Source of the DNA: Alcaligenes faecalis
GTDB lineage: Bacteria > Pseudomonadota > Gammaproteobacteria > Burkholderiales > Burkholderiaceae_B
Length of the DNA: 64,000 nucleotides
Assembly: GCF_002443155.1 (NCBI RefSeq)
Contig: NZ_CP023667.1
Span: 1,178,001-1,242,000, forward strand
Direction of reading: 5' to 3'
The notes beneath the pieces were generated by a model. That model was not told where the DNA came from and ran no database searches. It worked only from the letters and a program-made list of their open reading frames with translations. Position numbers and translations under genes: made by a program. Within the stretch, counting starts at the first letter, position 1. Each line of letters begins with the position of its first letter. Positions 50,179-62,971 of this stretch are shown here, in pieces.

Positions 50179-52578
50179 ATGAAGCCGCTAAGACTATGTG
50201 TGCAGGTCTTGCTCGTGTGCCTGAGCCTGATGGGGGGCTGGACGGGAGCACAGGCACAAGCCTTGTCCGAGGTAGAGCAAGAGCGTCAAATGATGCGGGA
50301 TCTACAGCGGACTCAGGATGAAATTCGCCTGATGCAGTTCCGGCTGGAAGGCAACCAGATCTCGATACGGCCGGAGCGTGCTTACGAGCAGGATCAAAAG
50401 CTGCTGCAAGCGCAGGAGTTGTCTAGCCGGGTGGTACAGTCGCTGGAACGCCGTAGCCGACTGGTGCGAGCCCGCTTGCAAGAACTGGGCGAGGACGCCG
50501 GGGACGAGGCCGACCAGGCCACACTTCATAACGAGCGCATGCAGTTGCGGCGAGCCGATGCTGCCTTGCGTGCGGATTTGCGCGTAGCGCGCCTGGTGCA
50601 GCTGGAAACGCAGCAGACCCGTCAGTTATTGCGAGAGGCGACCAAGCGTTACGAGTACGCCAAACGCTGGCAACGCAATTCCTCTTTGGTGTTGTTTGAA
50701 AGTCTGCCCGAACTGAAAGAGGCCTGGCCGGCAGATCGGCAAAGGCTGTCCGACTTCGCGCAACAGTGGCGTCACACCTGGCAAACCAGCAGTTGGCAGC
50801 AAAGTAGCGCCTCATTGTGGATGGCGGCGGCGGTCCTGATTCTGACGAGCTGTTTGTTCCGCGTCATGCCGGTGTGGGTCAGTCGTTATTTGCCGGCGGG
50901 ACGCCTGCGCCGCTCCAGTCTGACGATTGCCAATTTCCTGCTGTGGTTTGTGCTCAGCTGGATCGTGGCCGACCTGGTGGTCGAGTTGCTGTTTGACCGG
51001 CCAGACCTGCAAGCCTTGCAGCTGGATTTGCTGGCCCATCTGAAAATATCGGCCGTTATTGCCGCCGTGGCGTTCGCTTGTATCAAAGGCATTGTGATGC
51101 AGCCTCGGGCCACCTGGCGCTTGATCCCCATCTCGGATCAGGCCCAGCGCGGGCTGCGTTACTTTGCGCCTGCCTTTTTTCTGATTGCGTTTGCCGATAT
51201 TACCGACGTTTTTTTCCAGGCCTCACTGGGCATGTCGGATGCATTTCAGTCTCTGATTGATGGTGTCAGCAGCGTGCTGTATTTGCTGCTGTATGGCTAT
51301 GGCTTGTGGGTCTTGCGGGGCGAGCTGTTTGGCAAGACTGATGCAGTGGGGCAGGGGGGAGCCAAAACGGCGCGGGGCTGGGCGCGACTGGCTTTCAAGG
51401 GCGCTGTCCTTATCTATATGCTGGTGCTGGGACTGTTCGTTGGCGGCTGGCAGGGTTTGTCCGATGATTTGATGTCGCATTTCATAACTATGCCTTTGGT
51501 GTTTGGTCTGCTTACCTATGTGGGCATGGTTTGGCTGCAGGATGTGTCGGACTCCTTGCTGACGTATTTGCAAAACCGCAGCCGGGACCCCGTGGCTGCA
51601 CCGATTCGAGTGCAAAGCCAGTTCATTGTGGTGTTCTTTGCCATTGCCCGCATGACGGTGCTGGGTTTGGCCGTTTGGCTGATTAGTGGCGACTGGTTAA
51701 GTGAACCGAAACAGCTGCTGGAGTCGGGGCTGGATGTATCGCGTGAGGCCTTGCGTCTGGGTGCGGTGCAGTGGCGCCTGGATTTGTGGTTGATTGCCTT
51801 GGGCGTGATGCTGGTAGGCGCCGTGCTGATCCACTTTTTGCGTGTCTGGCTGCGTCAGAACTACATGCCCAACACCACACTGGAGCCCGGCCTGCAAAAT
51901 GCCATCGTGGGCATGGTGGGCTATGTCGCTTACTTCGTTCTGCTGGTGATTTGTCTGTCCATGCTGGGTGTACCGATTGAGTCAGTCACCTGGATCTTTA
52001 CCGCTTTGACGGTGGGCCTGGGCTTTGGTTTGCGGGGTATTGTGCAGAACATTGCTTCTGGCCTGATGCTGATGGTGGAGCGCCCCGTCAAAGTCGGGGA
52101 CTGGGTGGAAGTGGAGGGCAGCGAAGGCAATGTGCGCCAGATCCGTTTGCGGGCGACGTATGTGGAGCGGTTTGATCGCACGATGGTGATGGTTCCCAAC
52201 GCCCAGATGATGGGGCGGCAGGTACGCAACCTGACCTACACGCCCACCTCTCTGGGGGCGATTGAGTCTCGCTTGTTGTTCCCGCTGGATGTGGACGCGG
52301 ATGCAGTCATGCAGATTCTGCGCGACGCTGTGCTGTCCGAGCCGGAAATTCTGGACGAGCCTGCCCCCATCCTGTCGTGTGACGGGATTTTTGGTGATGG
52401 GGTCGCGTTCAGTACGCGTTGTTTCATCAACAGCATGCGGGTGCACCGCCGGGTGCGCAGCAACCTGATGCTGGATATCTTGCGCCGTCTGCGTCAGCAG
52501 GGCATCAGCTTGCATCCGGCGCAACGCTGGGTGCAGGAAGCCATGGACAAGGACAGGGCCGAGGACGAAGACCTTTAG
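50179..52578 (+). CDS. Second large MscS-family channel
   Basis: 799 residues with the same plan as its neighbour: signal peptide (end near AQAQ), coiled-coil periplasmic domain, about eight membrane helices and an MscS core with TVGLGFGLRGIVQNIASGLM and VERPVKVGDWVEVEGSEGNV. The pair looks like an old duplication, but the N-terminal regions have diverged strongly. Both genes likely form one operon. No T-rich terminator is obvious after it. Confidence 0.9.
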   Translation: MKPLRLCVQVLLVCLSLMGGWTGAQAQALSEVEQERQMMRDLQRTQDEIRLMQFRLEGNQISIRPERAYEQDQKLLQAQELSSRVVQSLERRSRLVRARLQELGEDAGDEADQATLHNERMQLRRADAALRADLRVARLVQLETQQTRQLLREATKRYEYAKRWQRNSSLVLFESLPELKEAWPADRQRLSDFAQQWRHTWQTSSWQQSSASLWMAAAVLILTSCLFRVMPVWVSRYLPAGRLRRSSLTIANFLLWFVLSWIVADLVVELLFDRPDLQALQLDLLAHLKISAVIAAVAFACIKGIVMQPRATWRLIPISDQAQRGLRYFAPAFFLIAFADITDVFFQASLGMSDAFQSLIDGVSSVLYLLLYGYGLWVLRGELFGKTDAVGQGGAKTARGWARLAFKGAVLIYMLVLGLFVGGWQGLSDDLMSHFITMPLVFGLLTYVGMVWLQDVSDSLLTYLQNRSRDPVAAPIRVQSQFIVVFFAIARMTVLGLAVWLISGDWLSEPKQLLESGLDVSREALRLGAVQWRLDLWLIALGVMLVGAVLIHFLRVWLRQNYMPNTTLEPGLQNAIVGMVGYVAYFVLLVICLSMLGVPIESVTWIFTALTVGLGFGLRGIVQNIASGLMLMVERPVKVGDWVEVEGSEGNVRQIRLRATYVERFDRTMVMVPNAQMMGRQVRNLTYTPTSLGAIESRLLFPLDVDADAVMQILRDAVLSEPEILDEPAPILSCDGIFGDGVAFSTRCFINSMRVHRRVRSNLMLDILRRLRQQGISLHPAQRWVQEAMDKDRAEDEDL

Positions 52579-52677
52579 GGTTTTCCCAGTGATTGAAAGC
52601 TGAAATATTCATCCGTATAATTTGTTTAGCCACACTAAACAGAAAAAGCGCGTGATGCGCATCAGGATGGATGAGAC

Positions 52678-53976
52678 ATGAGCAAGAAACAGTCCTCTCA
52701 GGGCGAAGCACCCGTATCGCCCTGGCGTGCTGCCAGTGCTGCTGGTTTAGGCACCATGATCGAGTACTACGATTTTCAGTTGTACGGCGTCCTGGCGGTC
52801 ACGCTGAGCGTGCTGTTTTTCCACGCCGGTAATGAAAATGCGGCCTTGCTGTCCACGCTGGCCGTGTTTGGCGGCGCCTTTCTGGCCCGGCCCTTGGGCG
52901 GGATCTTCTTTGGCTGGTTCGGTGACAAGCATGGTCGTACCGCTGCCTTGATGTTCACCATTGTGGGCATCGGGGTGGCCAGTGCATTAATGGGCATGCT
53001 GCCCACCTACGCTACCCTGGGCCTGGCTGCGCCGGCCTTGCTCTTGCTGTGCCGTTTGCTGCAGGGCTTTTTTGCCGGGGGTGAAATTACCGGCGCGGCC
53101 ACGTATGTGGCGGAATGCTCGCCCCCCGGCAAGCGCGGTTTTTTTGGTGCATTCAATCCGGCAGCGGCCACTTTGGGCTTGTCCCTGGCCACGGGAGTAG
53201 CTGGTTTGGTGACGGCATTGGTGGGCAAGGAAGCCATGCTGGATTGGGGCTGGCGCATTCCCTTTTTGCTGTCCATTCCCTTGATCATTCTGTGCGTCTG
53301 GGCCCGTTCGCGCATTGAGGATTCGCCGCGCTTCAAGGAAATGCTCAAAAGCCATCACCCCGAGCATTCGCCCTTGTCCTTGATTGTGCGTGATTACCGC
53401 CGCCCCCTCTTGCAGGTCATTGCCATTGGTTTTGCCCAGAATGCGGCAGGTTACGTGGGCGTGGTCTACCTGAGTACCCACTTGATCCACACCCTGAAAT
53501 ACGACGGCACTGCGGTGTTCTGGCTGATTTCCCTGGTCACCTTGTGCTCGGCCTTCATCATGCCTTTTGCCGGCGGCCTGTCTGACCGCTTCGGTCGCAA
53601 GCCTTTGTTGACGATTGGCTTGCTGGGCTATCTGGTGCTAGTGCCCTTGACCATGTGGGTTGCCTCCTGGGGCAGTTTCCCGCTGGCGGTCATTGCCGTA
53701 GCCGTGTCCATTTTGCCCTTCATCGTGGTCCAGGCCGTGGGCTATCCCTTGTATGCCGAATTGTTCCCTACGCGAGTGCGCTATAGCGGCGTGTCGCTGG
53801 GCTTTAACATCGCCACCATTCTGGGTGGAGCGACGGCGCCGTTCGTGGCGTCCTGGCTGACGGGCCTGACCGGTTCCAGCATGGCACCCGCCTTCTATGT
53901 GATGGTCGTGGCGCTGATCGGGATTGCCGCCCTGAGCACGGTGCAGGAAACCTCTGGCCGTCAGTTGGCCGATTGA
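52678..53976 (+). CDS. MFS transporter, metabolite:H+ symporter (MHS) family
   Basis: 432 residues, 12 membrane helices. MHS signatures include GTMIEYYDFQLYG near the start, GWFGDKHGRTAAL between helices 2 and 3, and GEITGAATYVAECSPPGKRGFFGA. The family imports small organic acids or zwitterions such as citrate, shikimate or betaines. The PLP-enzyme gene starts 15 bases after its stop, so the transporter probably imports the substrate or precursor of that pathway. Confidence 0.9.
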   Translation: MSKKQSSQGEAPVSPWRAASAAGLGTMIEYYDFQLYGVLAVTLSVLFFHAGNENAALLSTLAVFGGAFLARPLGGIFFGWFGDKHGRTAALMFTIVGIGVASALMGMLPTYATLGLAAPALLLLCRLLQGFFAGGEITGAATYVAECSPPGKRGFFGAFNPAAATLGLSLATGVAGLVTALVGKEAMLDWGWRIPFLLSIPLIILCVWARSRIEDSPRFKEMLKSHHPEHSPLSLIVRDYRRPLLQVIAIGFAQNAAGYVGVVYLSTHLIHTLKYDGTAVFWLISLVTLCSAFIMPFAGGLSDRFGRKPLLTIGLLGYLVLVPLTMWVASWGSFPLAVIAVAVSILPFIVVQAVGYPLYAELFPTRVRYSGVSLGFNIATILGGATAPFVASWLTGLTGSSMAPAFYVMVVALIGIAALSTVQETSGRQLAD

Positions 53977-53991
53977 TTTTCAAGGAAGTGA

Positions 53992-55107
53992 ATGATGTCC
54001 GGATATTTTCTTTATCACTCCATTGGCATGTTCGAGGGCAAGGAAGCCGCCATGCGTGCCGAACTGGATCAGTTCAGCCAGGTCTGGTCGGCTCAGGATG
54101 ATGGCCAGTGGGGCTACGCCTTGGGTCAGAAGCAGGCGTTCATGGATGCCTGGGCCAGCCTGATTGGCGCGGACTCCAAGGATATTGCGCTTAGCGAAAA
54201 CGTCACTGGTGGCCTCTACAGCATTCTGGGTTCCTTGCCTGCGCATGTGCTCAAAGGGCGTACCTTGCTGGTCGCCGCTGATTGCTTCCCCAGCCTGCAT
54301 TTTCTGCTGCAAAAGCTGGCCCTGCGTCTGGGTTTCACCCTGCGTACCGTGCCCTTGAGCGCGGGCCTGTCCTATGTGACGGATGACGATTTCATCAATG
54401 CCTGGGACGACAACGTGGGCCTGGCCCTGGTGACCTGGGTCAGCTCGACATCCTCGCACCGGGTGGATGTCGATCGTATGGCGCAGTGTGCGACGGAGCA
54501 TGGCAGCCTGATGGCGCTGGATTTGACGCAAGCGGCCGGTCTGGTGCCGTTTACCGTGCATGAAGGCGTGGCCTTTACCTTGTCGGCGTCCTTGAAGTGG
54601 GCCTGCGGCGTGTCGGGAGCCAGCCTTTTGCACGTGCGTGCGGATCTGATCGAGCAGTGCGAACCCGAGTTCCGTGGCTGGTTCAGCCAGGAAGATCCCT
54701 TTAACTGGAATCTGGACCAGTTCAGCTATGCCGAAGGCGCACGTCGTTTTGACCATGGCACACCGGCTATTTTGGGCAGTATCGCGTCCTTGCCTGGCAT
54801 GCGTTTTGTGCTGGAAACCGGCGTGGAAAAATTGCTGGAACAAAACCGGGCATTGACGGCTATCTTGCTGGATCGTGCAGACAAGGCCAATTGGCCCGTG
54901 CTGACGCCCTTGGCCGAGAATGAGCGCGGCGGCAGCATCATGTTGCGTGCCAGCAGTGCCCAGCGTGCGCAGGCCATGGTGGATCAGTTGCGCGAGCAGG
55001 AGCTGTATTGTGACCAGCGTGATGGCGTTTTGCGCTTGTCGCCCGGCAATGTCTGCACCGAGCAGGATGTGCTGCGCCTGTGCGACACCTTACAAGCCGG
55101 TTGGTAA
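53992..55107 (+). CDS. Class V PLP enzyme (kynureninase/cysteine-desulfurase-like)
   Basis: 371 residues of fold-type I. Recognisable are the IALSENVTGGLYSILGSL region, ALDLTQAAGLVPF (PLP-ring Asp) and Schiff-base Lys202 in SASLKWACGVSG, then RRFDHGTPAIL. Kynureninases share this pattern, but the length is shorter and the substrate is not clear. It is encoded between an MHS transporter and an SRPBCC protein on one strand. AAGGA lies five bases before this ATG; a second ATG follows directly. Confidence 0.8.
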   Translation: MMSGYFLYHSIGMFEGKEAAMRAELDQFSQVWSAQDDGQWGYALGQKQAFMDAWASLIGADSKDIALSENVTGGLYSILGSLPAHVLKGRTLLVAADCFPSLHFLLQKLALRLGFTLRTVPLSAGLSYVTDDDFINAWDDNVGLALVTWVSSTSSHRVDVDRMAQCATEHGSLMALDLTQAAGLVPFTVHEGVAFTLSASLKWACGVSGASLLHVRADLIEQCEPEFRGWFSQEDPFNWNLDQFSYAEGARRFDHGTPAILGSIASLPGMRFVLETGVEKLLEQNRALTAILLDRADKANWPVLTPLAENERGGSIMLRASSAQRAQAMVDQLREQELYCDQRDGVLRLSPGNVCTEQDVLRLCDTLQAGW

Positions 55108-55119
55108 GGAGAAACAGGG

Positions 55120-55536
55120 ATGGATAGCCAAACTTGGGCGCATCAAGCCAGCCGCCGTATCGAACGACCGGCCAAGGTCGTGATGGACTATATGGCGGAT
55201 CTGGATGCTCTGGGACGCTGGTCCCTGGGCTGCTTTGATACGCAAACGGTGGAGCCGGGCCTGGTCGTGGGCACGTCCTTGTTTGACGGTGGCCAGACCC
55301 ATGTCAGCGTGGAGATTCTGGCCGAGCAAGGGCTGATTCGCTACTGGGTCGGCAGCGCCACGCAACGCACGCCACGCATCAGCGCCATGGTGCAGCCGCT
55401 GGATCAGGATTCCTGCATTTTGATCATGCTGGCGACACGCGGTGCAGACATGGATGAAAACCGCTGGCTGCGTTTGCAGCGTTGCCATGAAACCGAGCTG
55501 GATCTGATCCAGGCCCAGCTGCACAGCGCGGCCTAG
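55120..55536 (+). CDS. SRPBCC-family small protein (START-like)
   Basis: 138 residues. A helix-grip fold is suggested by WAHQASRRIERPAKVVMDYMADLDALGRWSLG, the usual start of polyketide cyclase/dehydrase-like SRPBCC proteins, with a C-terminal long helix. They bind hydrophobic ligands. It lies 12 bases after the PLP-enzyme gene and is probably part of the same operon. Function unknown. Confidence 0.75.
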   Translation: MDSQTWAHQASRRIERPAKVVMDYMADLDALGRWSLGCFDTQTVEPGLVVGTSLFDGGQTHVSVEILAEQGLIRYWVGSATQRTPRISAMVQPLDQDSCILIMLATRGADMDENRWLRLQRCHETELDLIQAQLHSAA

Positions 55537-55545
55537 TTCTGGCGC

Positions 55546-56109
55546 TTAATAGCTGGGCGGGGTGATCGCCACAATAAAACGCACATCCTTGTCGTAAGGA
55601 TTGCGATAGGCATGGGGCAGGCTGGAGTTGAAATAACAGCTGTCGCCCGTTTGCAAGCAGTGCTGATCATCCCCCACATCGACCAGTAGCTGGCCTTCGG
55701 TCACCAGCACACATTCCTCGGCAGGGTGGCTCCAGCGCTGCCCGACCGAGCTTCCGCCCGGCGGCAAAAAGCCCGCCAGCATTTCGATACTGCCAAAGCC
55801 GGGCGATACCCGCTGATACTGCACGCCCGAGGCGGATTGAATGCTCATGCGCTCGTTCTGGCGCACCACCGCCACTTGTTCCACATTGTCATCCAGCAAG
55901 GAAAACAAAGGCGTATCCAGCGCACGCGCGATCTGGCGCAAGGTGTCCAGACTGGGCTGGGTCAAGCCGCGCTCTACCTGGCTGATCAGGCCCGGGGAGA
56001 CCTCGGCCAGCTCGGCGAGCTTGCGCAAAGACAGTTTTTTATGAAGTCGGACTTGGCGAATACGCAAAGCGGCCATGTAGGATCGGGCAGGAGATGATAA
56101 AGCCGTCAT
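55546..56109 (-). CDS. XRE-cupin transcriptional regulator (PuuR-like)
   Basis: 187 residues. N-terminal HTH (RIRQVRLHKKLSLRKLAELAEVSPGLISQVERG) and a C-terminal cupin (HPAEECVLVTEGQLLVDVG, GDSCYFNSSLPHAY). This design is common in regulators of amine and amino-acid breakdown. I chose the ATG at 56109; the open frame continues upstream without family similarity. It converges on the MHS/PLP-enzyme operon with a 9-base gap and is a likely regulator of it. Confidence 0.88.
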   Translation of the reverse strand: MTALSSPARSYMAALRIRQVRLHKKLSLRKLAELAEVSPGLISQVERGLTQPSLDTLRQIARALDTPLFSLLDDNVEQVAVVRQNERMSIQSASGVQYQRVSPGFGSIEMLAGFLPPGGSSVGQRWSHPAEECVLVTEGQLLVDVGDDQHCLQTGDSCYFNSSLPHAYRNPYDKDVRFIVAITPPSY

Positions 56110-56183
56110 TGTAAGACAGGCCTGCCGGGCTGAGGGCGAACGGCCAGTCTGACAGCAGAGTTGCGGATGAGCTTGGGGCCTGT

Positions 56184-57192
56184 CTATGCCTTGGCCAGCG
56201 TATGCGGATCGTCCGCCCATTTTTCCTTGATATGCAGCATTTCGGGCAAGCATTTGTCCAGCAGGGCCACCAGTTGCGGATCAAAGTGCAGGCCGGATTG
56301 CTCGCGCAGATAGCTGATACAGCGTTCCACACTCCAGGCTTTCTTGTAGGGCCGGTCACTGGCGAGGGCGTCAAAGACATCGGCCACGGCCACAATGCGG
56401 GCGGGCAGGGGGATTTCCTCGCCCTTCAAGCCGTAGGGATAACCGCTGCCATCCCATTTTTCGTGGTGATACAGTGCAATTGTGCGCGCCAGTTTCAGCA
56501 GGCCATGGGAGTGCTGGCCAATAATGCGGGCGCCAATCAAGGTGTGCGTACGCATGATTTTCCACTCTTGGGCTGTCAGCTTGCCGGGTTTTTGCAGGAT
56601 GGAGTCGGGGATACCGATTTTGCCGATATCGTGCATGGGTGCAGCATGCAGCAACTCGTCGGCCGCTTCACTGGAGTAGCCCAGCCAGTGCGCCAGAATG
56701 CGGGTGTAGTGGCTCATACGGATAACGTGGCGGCCAACCTCGTTGTCCTTGTATTCGGCGGCCGTACCCAGGCATCGAATAATTTGCAGGCGGCTATCGC
56801 GCAGTTCCTGCATTTGCACCAAAGACAGATGGTTGCGGATGCGCGCCTTCAGAATCGCCGGATTGAAGGGCTTGGAGATGTAATCCACCGCCCCCATGTC
56901 CAGGCCCATTTGCTCGTCATGTGGTTGCGAGAGCGCCGTCACAAAGACGATAGGAATATGCCGGGTCTTGATGTCTGCCTTCAAGGCTCGACAGACTTCG
57001 TAGCCCGACATTTGCGGCATCATGATGTCCAGCAGGATCAAGTCGGGCAGATCCCGTTGCGCCAGCTCCAGCGCCTTGACGCCATCTTTGGCAAAGAGCA
57101 AGCGGTAGTCCTGTTGCAGGGTATGACGCAGAATTTGAAGGTTGGCCGGCTCGTCATCGATGAGCAAGAGGGTAGCGCGTGGCGCGGTAAAT

Positions 57193-57200
<8 letters not shown>
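56184..57200 (-). CDS. Response regulator with HD-GYP c-di-GMP phosphodiesterase output
   Basis: 338 residues. Receiver domain with Asp58 in ILLDIMMPQMSGYE, then HD-GYP: HAAPMHDIGKIGIPDSILQK and HHEKWDGSGYPYGLKGEEIP, the intact catalytic set, so it should hydrolyse cyclic di-GMP. The start at 57200 overlaps the stop of the hybrid kinase by eight bases (ATGAATGA), so the two are translated together and form a signalling pair. An in-frame ATG ten codons upstream lies inside the kinase gene. Confidence 0.92.
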
Positions 57201-60159
<2,959 letters not shown>

Positions 60160-60321
60160 AGGTGCTTATGTCCGAAACGGCCTATAGGGGGCCAAGTTAG
60201 ACGAAATGTGTCAGGCTCCCCCTGCCTGCCAGAGGGAATGTAACGGTGAAATTCGGATAGGTTACCGAGTTTGTCTCTTACTGTGCAGTTTTTTGTATGG
60301 ATTGAACAAAAATATTCATGG

Positions 60322-61662
60322 CTAGAGCAGCGTTCCGGTCAAGAGCAGCGCGGCGACGGAGAAATAAATGACCAAACCGAGCACGTCCACCAGAGTCGCC
60401 ACCAAGGGCGCCGAGGCGCTGGCCGGGTCGAAACCGACGCGTTGCAAGATAAAGGGCAGCATGGAGCCGATGCAGGAACCAAAGGTCACAATCCCGACCA
60501 GGGCCAGCCAGATGGTGAAGGCAATCAGCAAGGAATGTTCGCCGTAGTCGTACAGGCCCAGGTGCTGCCAGATTTCAATACGGACAAAGCCGATCGCCCC
60601 CAACATGGTGCCCAGCACCAGGCCCACAGGCAGTTCGCGCAGCAGGACACGCCACCAGTCGCGCACCCGGACTTCACCCAGGGCCAGACCGCGAATCAGC
60701 AAGGAAGTGGCCTGCGAGCCGGAGTTACCGCCGGAGCTCATGATCAAGGGAATGAACATGGCCAGGACGACGGCCTTTTCCAGCTGTATTTCGTAGTACT
60801 GCATGGCACTGGCGGTCAGCATTTCACCCAGGAACAGAATGGCCAGCCAGCCTCCCCGTTTGCGAATCATGGTGCTAAAGCCCGCTTGCAGATAGGGTTT
60901 GCCAATATGTTCGGCACCCCCGAAGCGGTTCATGTCTTCGGCGGCCTCGTCCATCAGGGCGTCGATCACGTCGTCTACCGTCACAATGCCGATGATGGCA
61001 TTGGCCTCGTCCACCACTGGAATGGCCAGAAAGTCGTGGCGGCGTATCAGTTGGGCCACGGCCTCCTTGTCCGTCAGGGCCTGCACGGCAATGGGGCTGT
61101 CGCCACTCCACAACTCGGTCAGGGCCGCTTGCGGGTCGGCGCACACCAGCTTGCGCAAAGGCACCACAAATTGCAGTTGTTGCTTGTCGTTGACCACATA
61201 GATGGCATAGACCGTTTCGCGGGTACTTTCCACTTCCCGAATGTGCTGCAAGGTTTGTGCCACATTCCAGCTCATGGGCACTTGCAGAAACTCGGTAGTC
61301 ATGATGCCGCCGGCTGTGTCTGCCGGATAGTGCATCAGACGCATGATGGAGGTGCGGGTGCGCTGGGTCAGGCGGCCAAGAATCTGCTCCTGATCTTCAT
61401 GGTCCAGGTCTTGCAGCAAGTCGGCCATTCGGTCTTCGGCCAGTTGCTCCAGGACTGGCAGGCGCTCGGGACGTGTCAGCTCTGTCAACAGCGCACTGGC
61501 CCAACGCAGCTCCGGTACTTCCAGCAAGGCCTGCAAACGTTCGTTATCCAGTTCCTGGGCAGCGAGCAGCGCGGGGCCTTGCTCCAGCTGATTCAGGGCC
61601 AGAACAATATCGGCAATCGGGGTTTGGGGGCCAAGTAGCTCAGTTGATGGATGCGTGGACAT
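60322..61662 (-). CDS. mgtE: Magnesium transporter MgtE
   Basis: 446 residues: an N-terminal superhelical domain (about 10-130), two CBS domains (DTAGGIMTTEFLQVP; FLAIPVVDEANAIIGIVTVDD) and a C-terminal five-helix channel domain with MFIPLIMSSGGNSGSQATSLLIRG and DPASASAPLVATLVDVLGLVIYF holding the Mg2+-coordinating Asp. It is a Mg2+-gated channel in the inner membrane. The ATG has GGAG six bases upstream. Confidence 0.95.
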   Translation of the reverse strand: MSTHPSTELLGPQTPIADIVLALNQLEQGPALLAAQELDNERLQALLEVPELRWASALLTELTRPERLPVLEQLAEDRMADLLQDLDHEDQEQILGRLTQRTRTSIMRLMHYPADTAGGIMTTEFLQVPMSWNVAQTLQHIREVESTRETVYAIYVVNDKQQLQFVVPLRKLVCADPQAALTELWSGDSPIAVQALTDKEAVAQLIRRHDFLAIPVVDEANAIIGIVTVDDVIDALMDEAAEDMNRFGGAEHIGKPYLQAGFSTMIRKRGGWLAILFLGEMLTASAMQYYEIQLEKAVVLAMFIPLIMSSGGNSGSQATSLLIRGLALGEVRVRDWWRVLLRELPVGLVLGTMLGAIGFVRIEIWQHLGLYDYGEHSLLIAFTIWLALVGIVTFGSCIGSMLPFILQRVGFDPASASAPLVATLVDVLGLVIYFSVAALLLTGTLL

Positions 61663-62145
61663 GCAATACTCCAGTGGGCGTGCAGGTACAGGGTCTTGAA
61701 TTCGGGAGGCTGGCTCCGGGTCAACAGACCGTAAAGCGAACCGGCTCAGTTCGCATGAAACTCGCTAGGATAGCTTTCTTTGCGAATACGTGCTGCCCAG
61801 GCCGGGCGCAGGAAACGCCAGGCCGCTGCATTTTGTCTGGAAAATTGCTGATGCTGTGGTCTAAGTATGTCTGTGAATCGATCCATGATTTGCCCATAGA
61901 ACCGCTCAGTGCAATACCAAGCTGAAAATCAGCATGATGAAGAATATCGCCATCGTAGGGAGGTCTGGACGGGAAGTCAAAGCGATTGCAATGATGCGCA
62001 AACAAATGATTTGTGCTGTTAAGGTGGGGGTTGCGCCCTTGCATCGAACTTGAGACGGTTCAGAGGGTGCTATAGTGCCCGCTTTGCCGCATAACGGCGA
62101 TTCGACCCAGGCGGGCCAGTGCCCACTACACGATCAGGAACAACC
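61663..62145. other. Noncoding region between mgtE and the CnbZ-like gene
   Basis: 483 bases between divergent genes. A plus-strand open frame at 61473-61925 lies mostly inside mgtE and is not credible. A TATAGT near 62070 and an AGGA before the 62146 start fit the right-hand gene. I see no clear Mg2+ riboswitch (M-box) on the mgtE side. Confidence 0.5.
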
Positions 62146-62907
62146 ATGAGCAATGCGATTAATTTTGACAAAGGCAACTACCGCTTCATTCCGACCGGCG
62201 TGAACCGCTTTTCGGGCGGGGTGGCCGCTCAGCCCGGTTACGAGATCTGCCGGGTCGTGTTTTCTGCCCCCGTGCCACTGAAAGAAGGCTTTGACCTGAT
62301 TCAGGCCGTGCTGGAAGCGGAAGAGCGTCCGTTGACGGCTTTGTGCGCTTGCGAGCTGCGCTCCCCTGAGCCAGTCAGCGACAGCGATTTCAACAAATTC
62401 AATGAGCTGTACCTGGAAACGCTGAAAGAATGGGGCCTGATCAAAGGCAAACACAATCCGGTCGCGCGCAGCAATGTGTCGCCTTTGGTAGGCGCGCCTG
62501 CCGAGCCCAGCTTTTACGCCTTCAGCTACACGGTGGAAACCGATATTGAGGAAGCGACCTTTGTGATTGCGGGCAGCTGCGAAGTACCCGAAACGCCCGA
62601 TGACTATATAGAGAGCATTGTGGCTTATCAGGACGTATCGCCTGAGGGCTTGCTGAAGAAAGCTCAGTGGGTTCTGGGTGAAATGGAGCGTCGTCTGGAA
62701 GTGCTGGGCCACGAGTGGGCTGATACCACCGCAACCCATGCCTACACCGTGCACAATCTGCACCCCTTCATGGCCAGCGAGCTGGCCAATCGTGGTGCGA
62801 TCAGCCATGGCCTGGGCTGGCACCTGGCGCGTCCCCCGGTCAAGGATCTGGAATATGAAATGGATTGCCGCCGCATCCTGAACGAGCGTGTGCTGACCAT
62901 TGATTAA
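62146..62907 (+). CDS. CnbZ-like protein (2-aminomuconate deaminase family, RidA-related)
   Basis: 253 residues. Regions FSGGVAAQPGYEICRVVFS, LCACELRSPEP and THAYTVHNLHPFMASELANRG resemble CnbZ, a 2-amino-5-chloromuconate deaminase, and its many uncharacterised relatives in Burkholderiales. I recognise the family but cannot confirm the substrate, and no aminophenol pathway genes are nearby. The ATG at 62146 has AGGA six bases upstream. Confidence 0.65.
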   Translation: MSNAINFDKGNYRFIPTGVNRFSGGVAAQPGYEICRVVFSAPVPLKEGFDLIQAVLEAEERPLTALCACELRSPEPVSDSDFNKFNELYLETLKEWGLIKGKHNPVARSNVSPLVGAPAEPSFYAFSYTVETDIEEATFVIAGSCEVPETPDDYIESIVAYQDVSPEGLLKKAQWVLGEMERRLEVLGHEWADTTATHAYTVHNLHPFMASELANRGAISHGLGWHLARPPVKDLEYEMDCRRILNERVLTID

Positions 62908-62921
62908 TTGATCAGTCCCCC

Positions 62922-62959
62922 AAAAAAACAGGCCCACATCAATGTGGGCCTGTTTTTTT
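62922..62959. terminator. Bidirectional terminator between the CnbZ-like gene and nhaA
   Basis: A perfect 18-base stem including A7/T7 arms (62922-62939 and 62942-62959) with a 2-base loop. It ends both convergent genes. Confidence 0.95.
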
Positions 62960-62971
62960 ATGTCTGGTTGC

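Noticed and set aside
61473..61925. A 150-codon plus-strand open frame overlapping the start of mgtE
   Set aside because: Mostly antisense to mgtE, no ribosome-binding site or motif.
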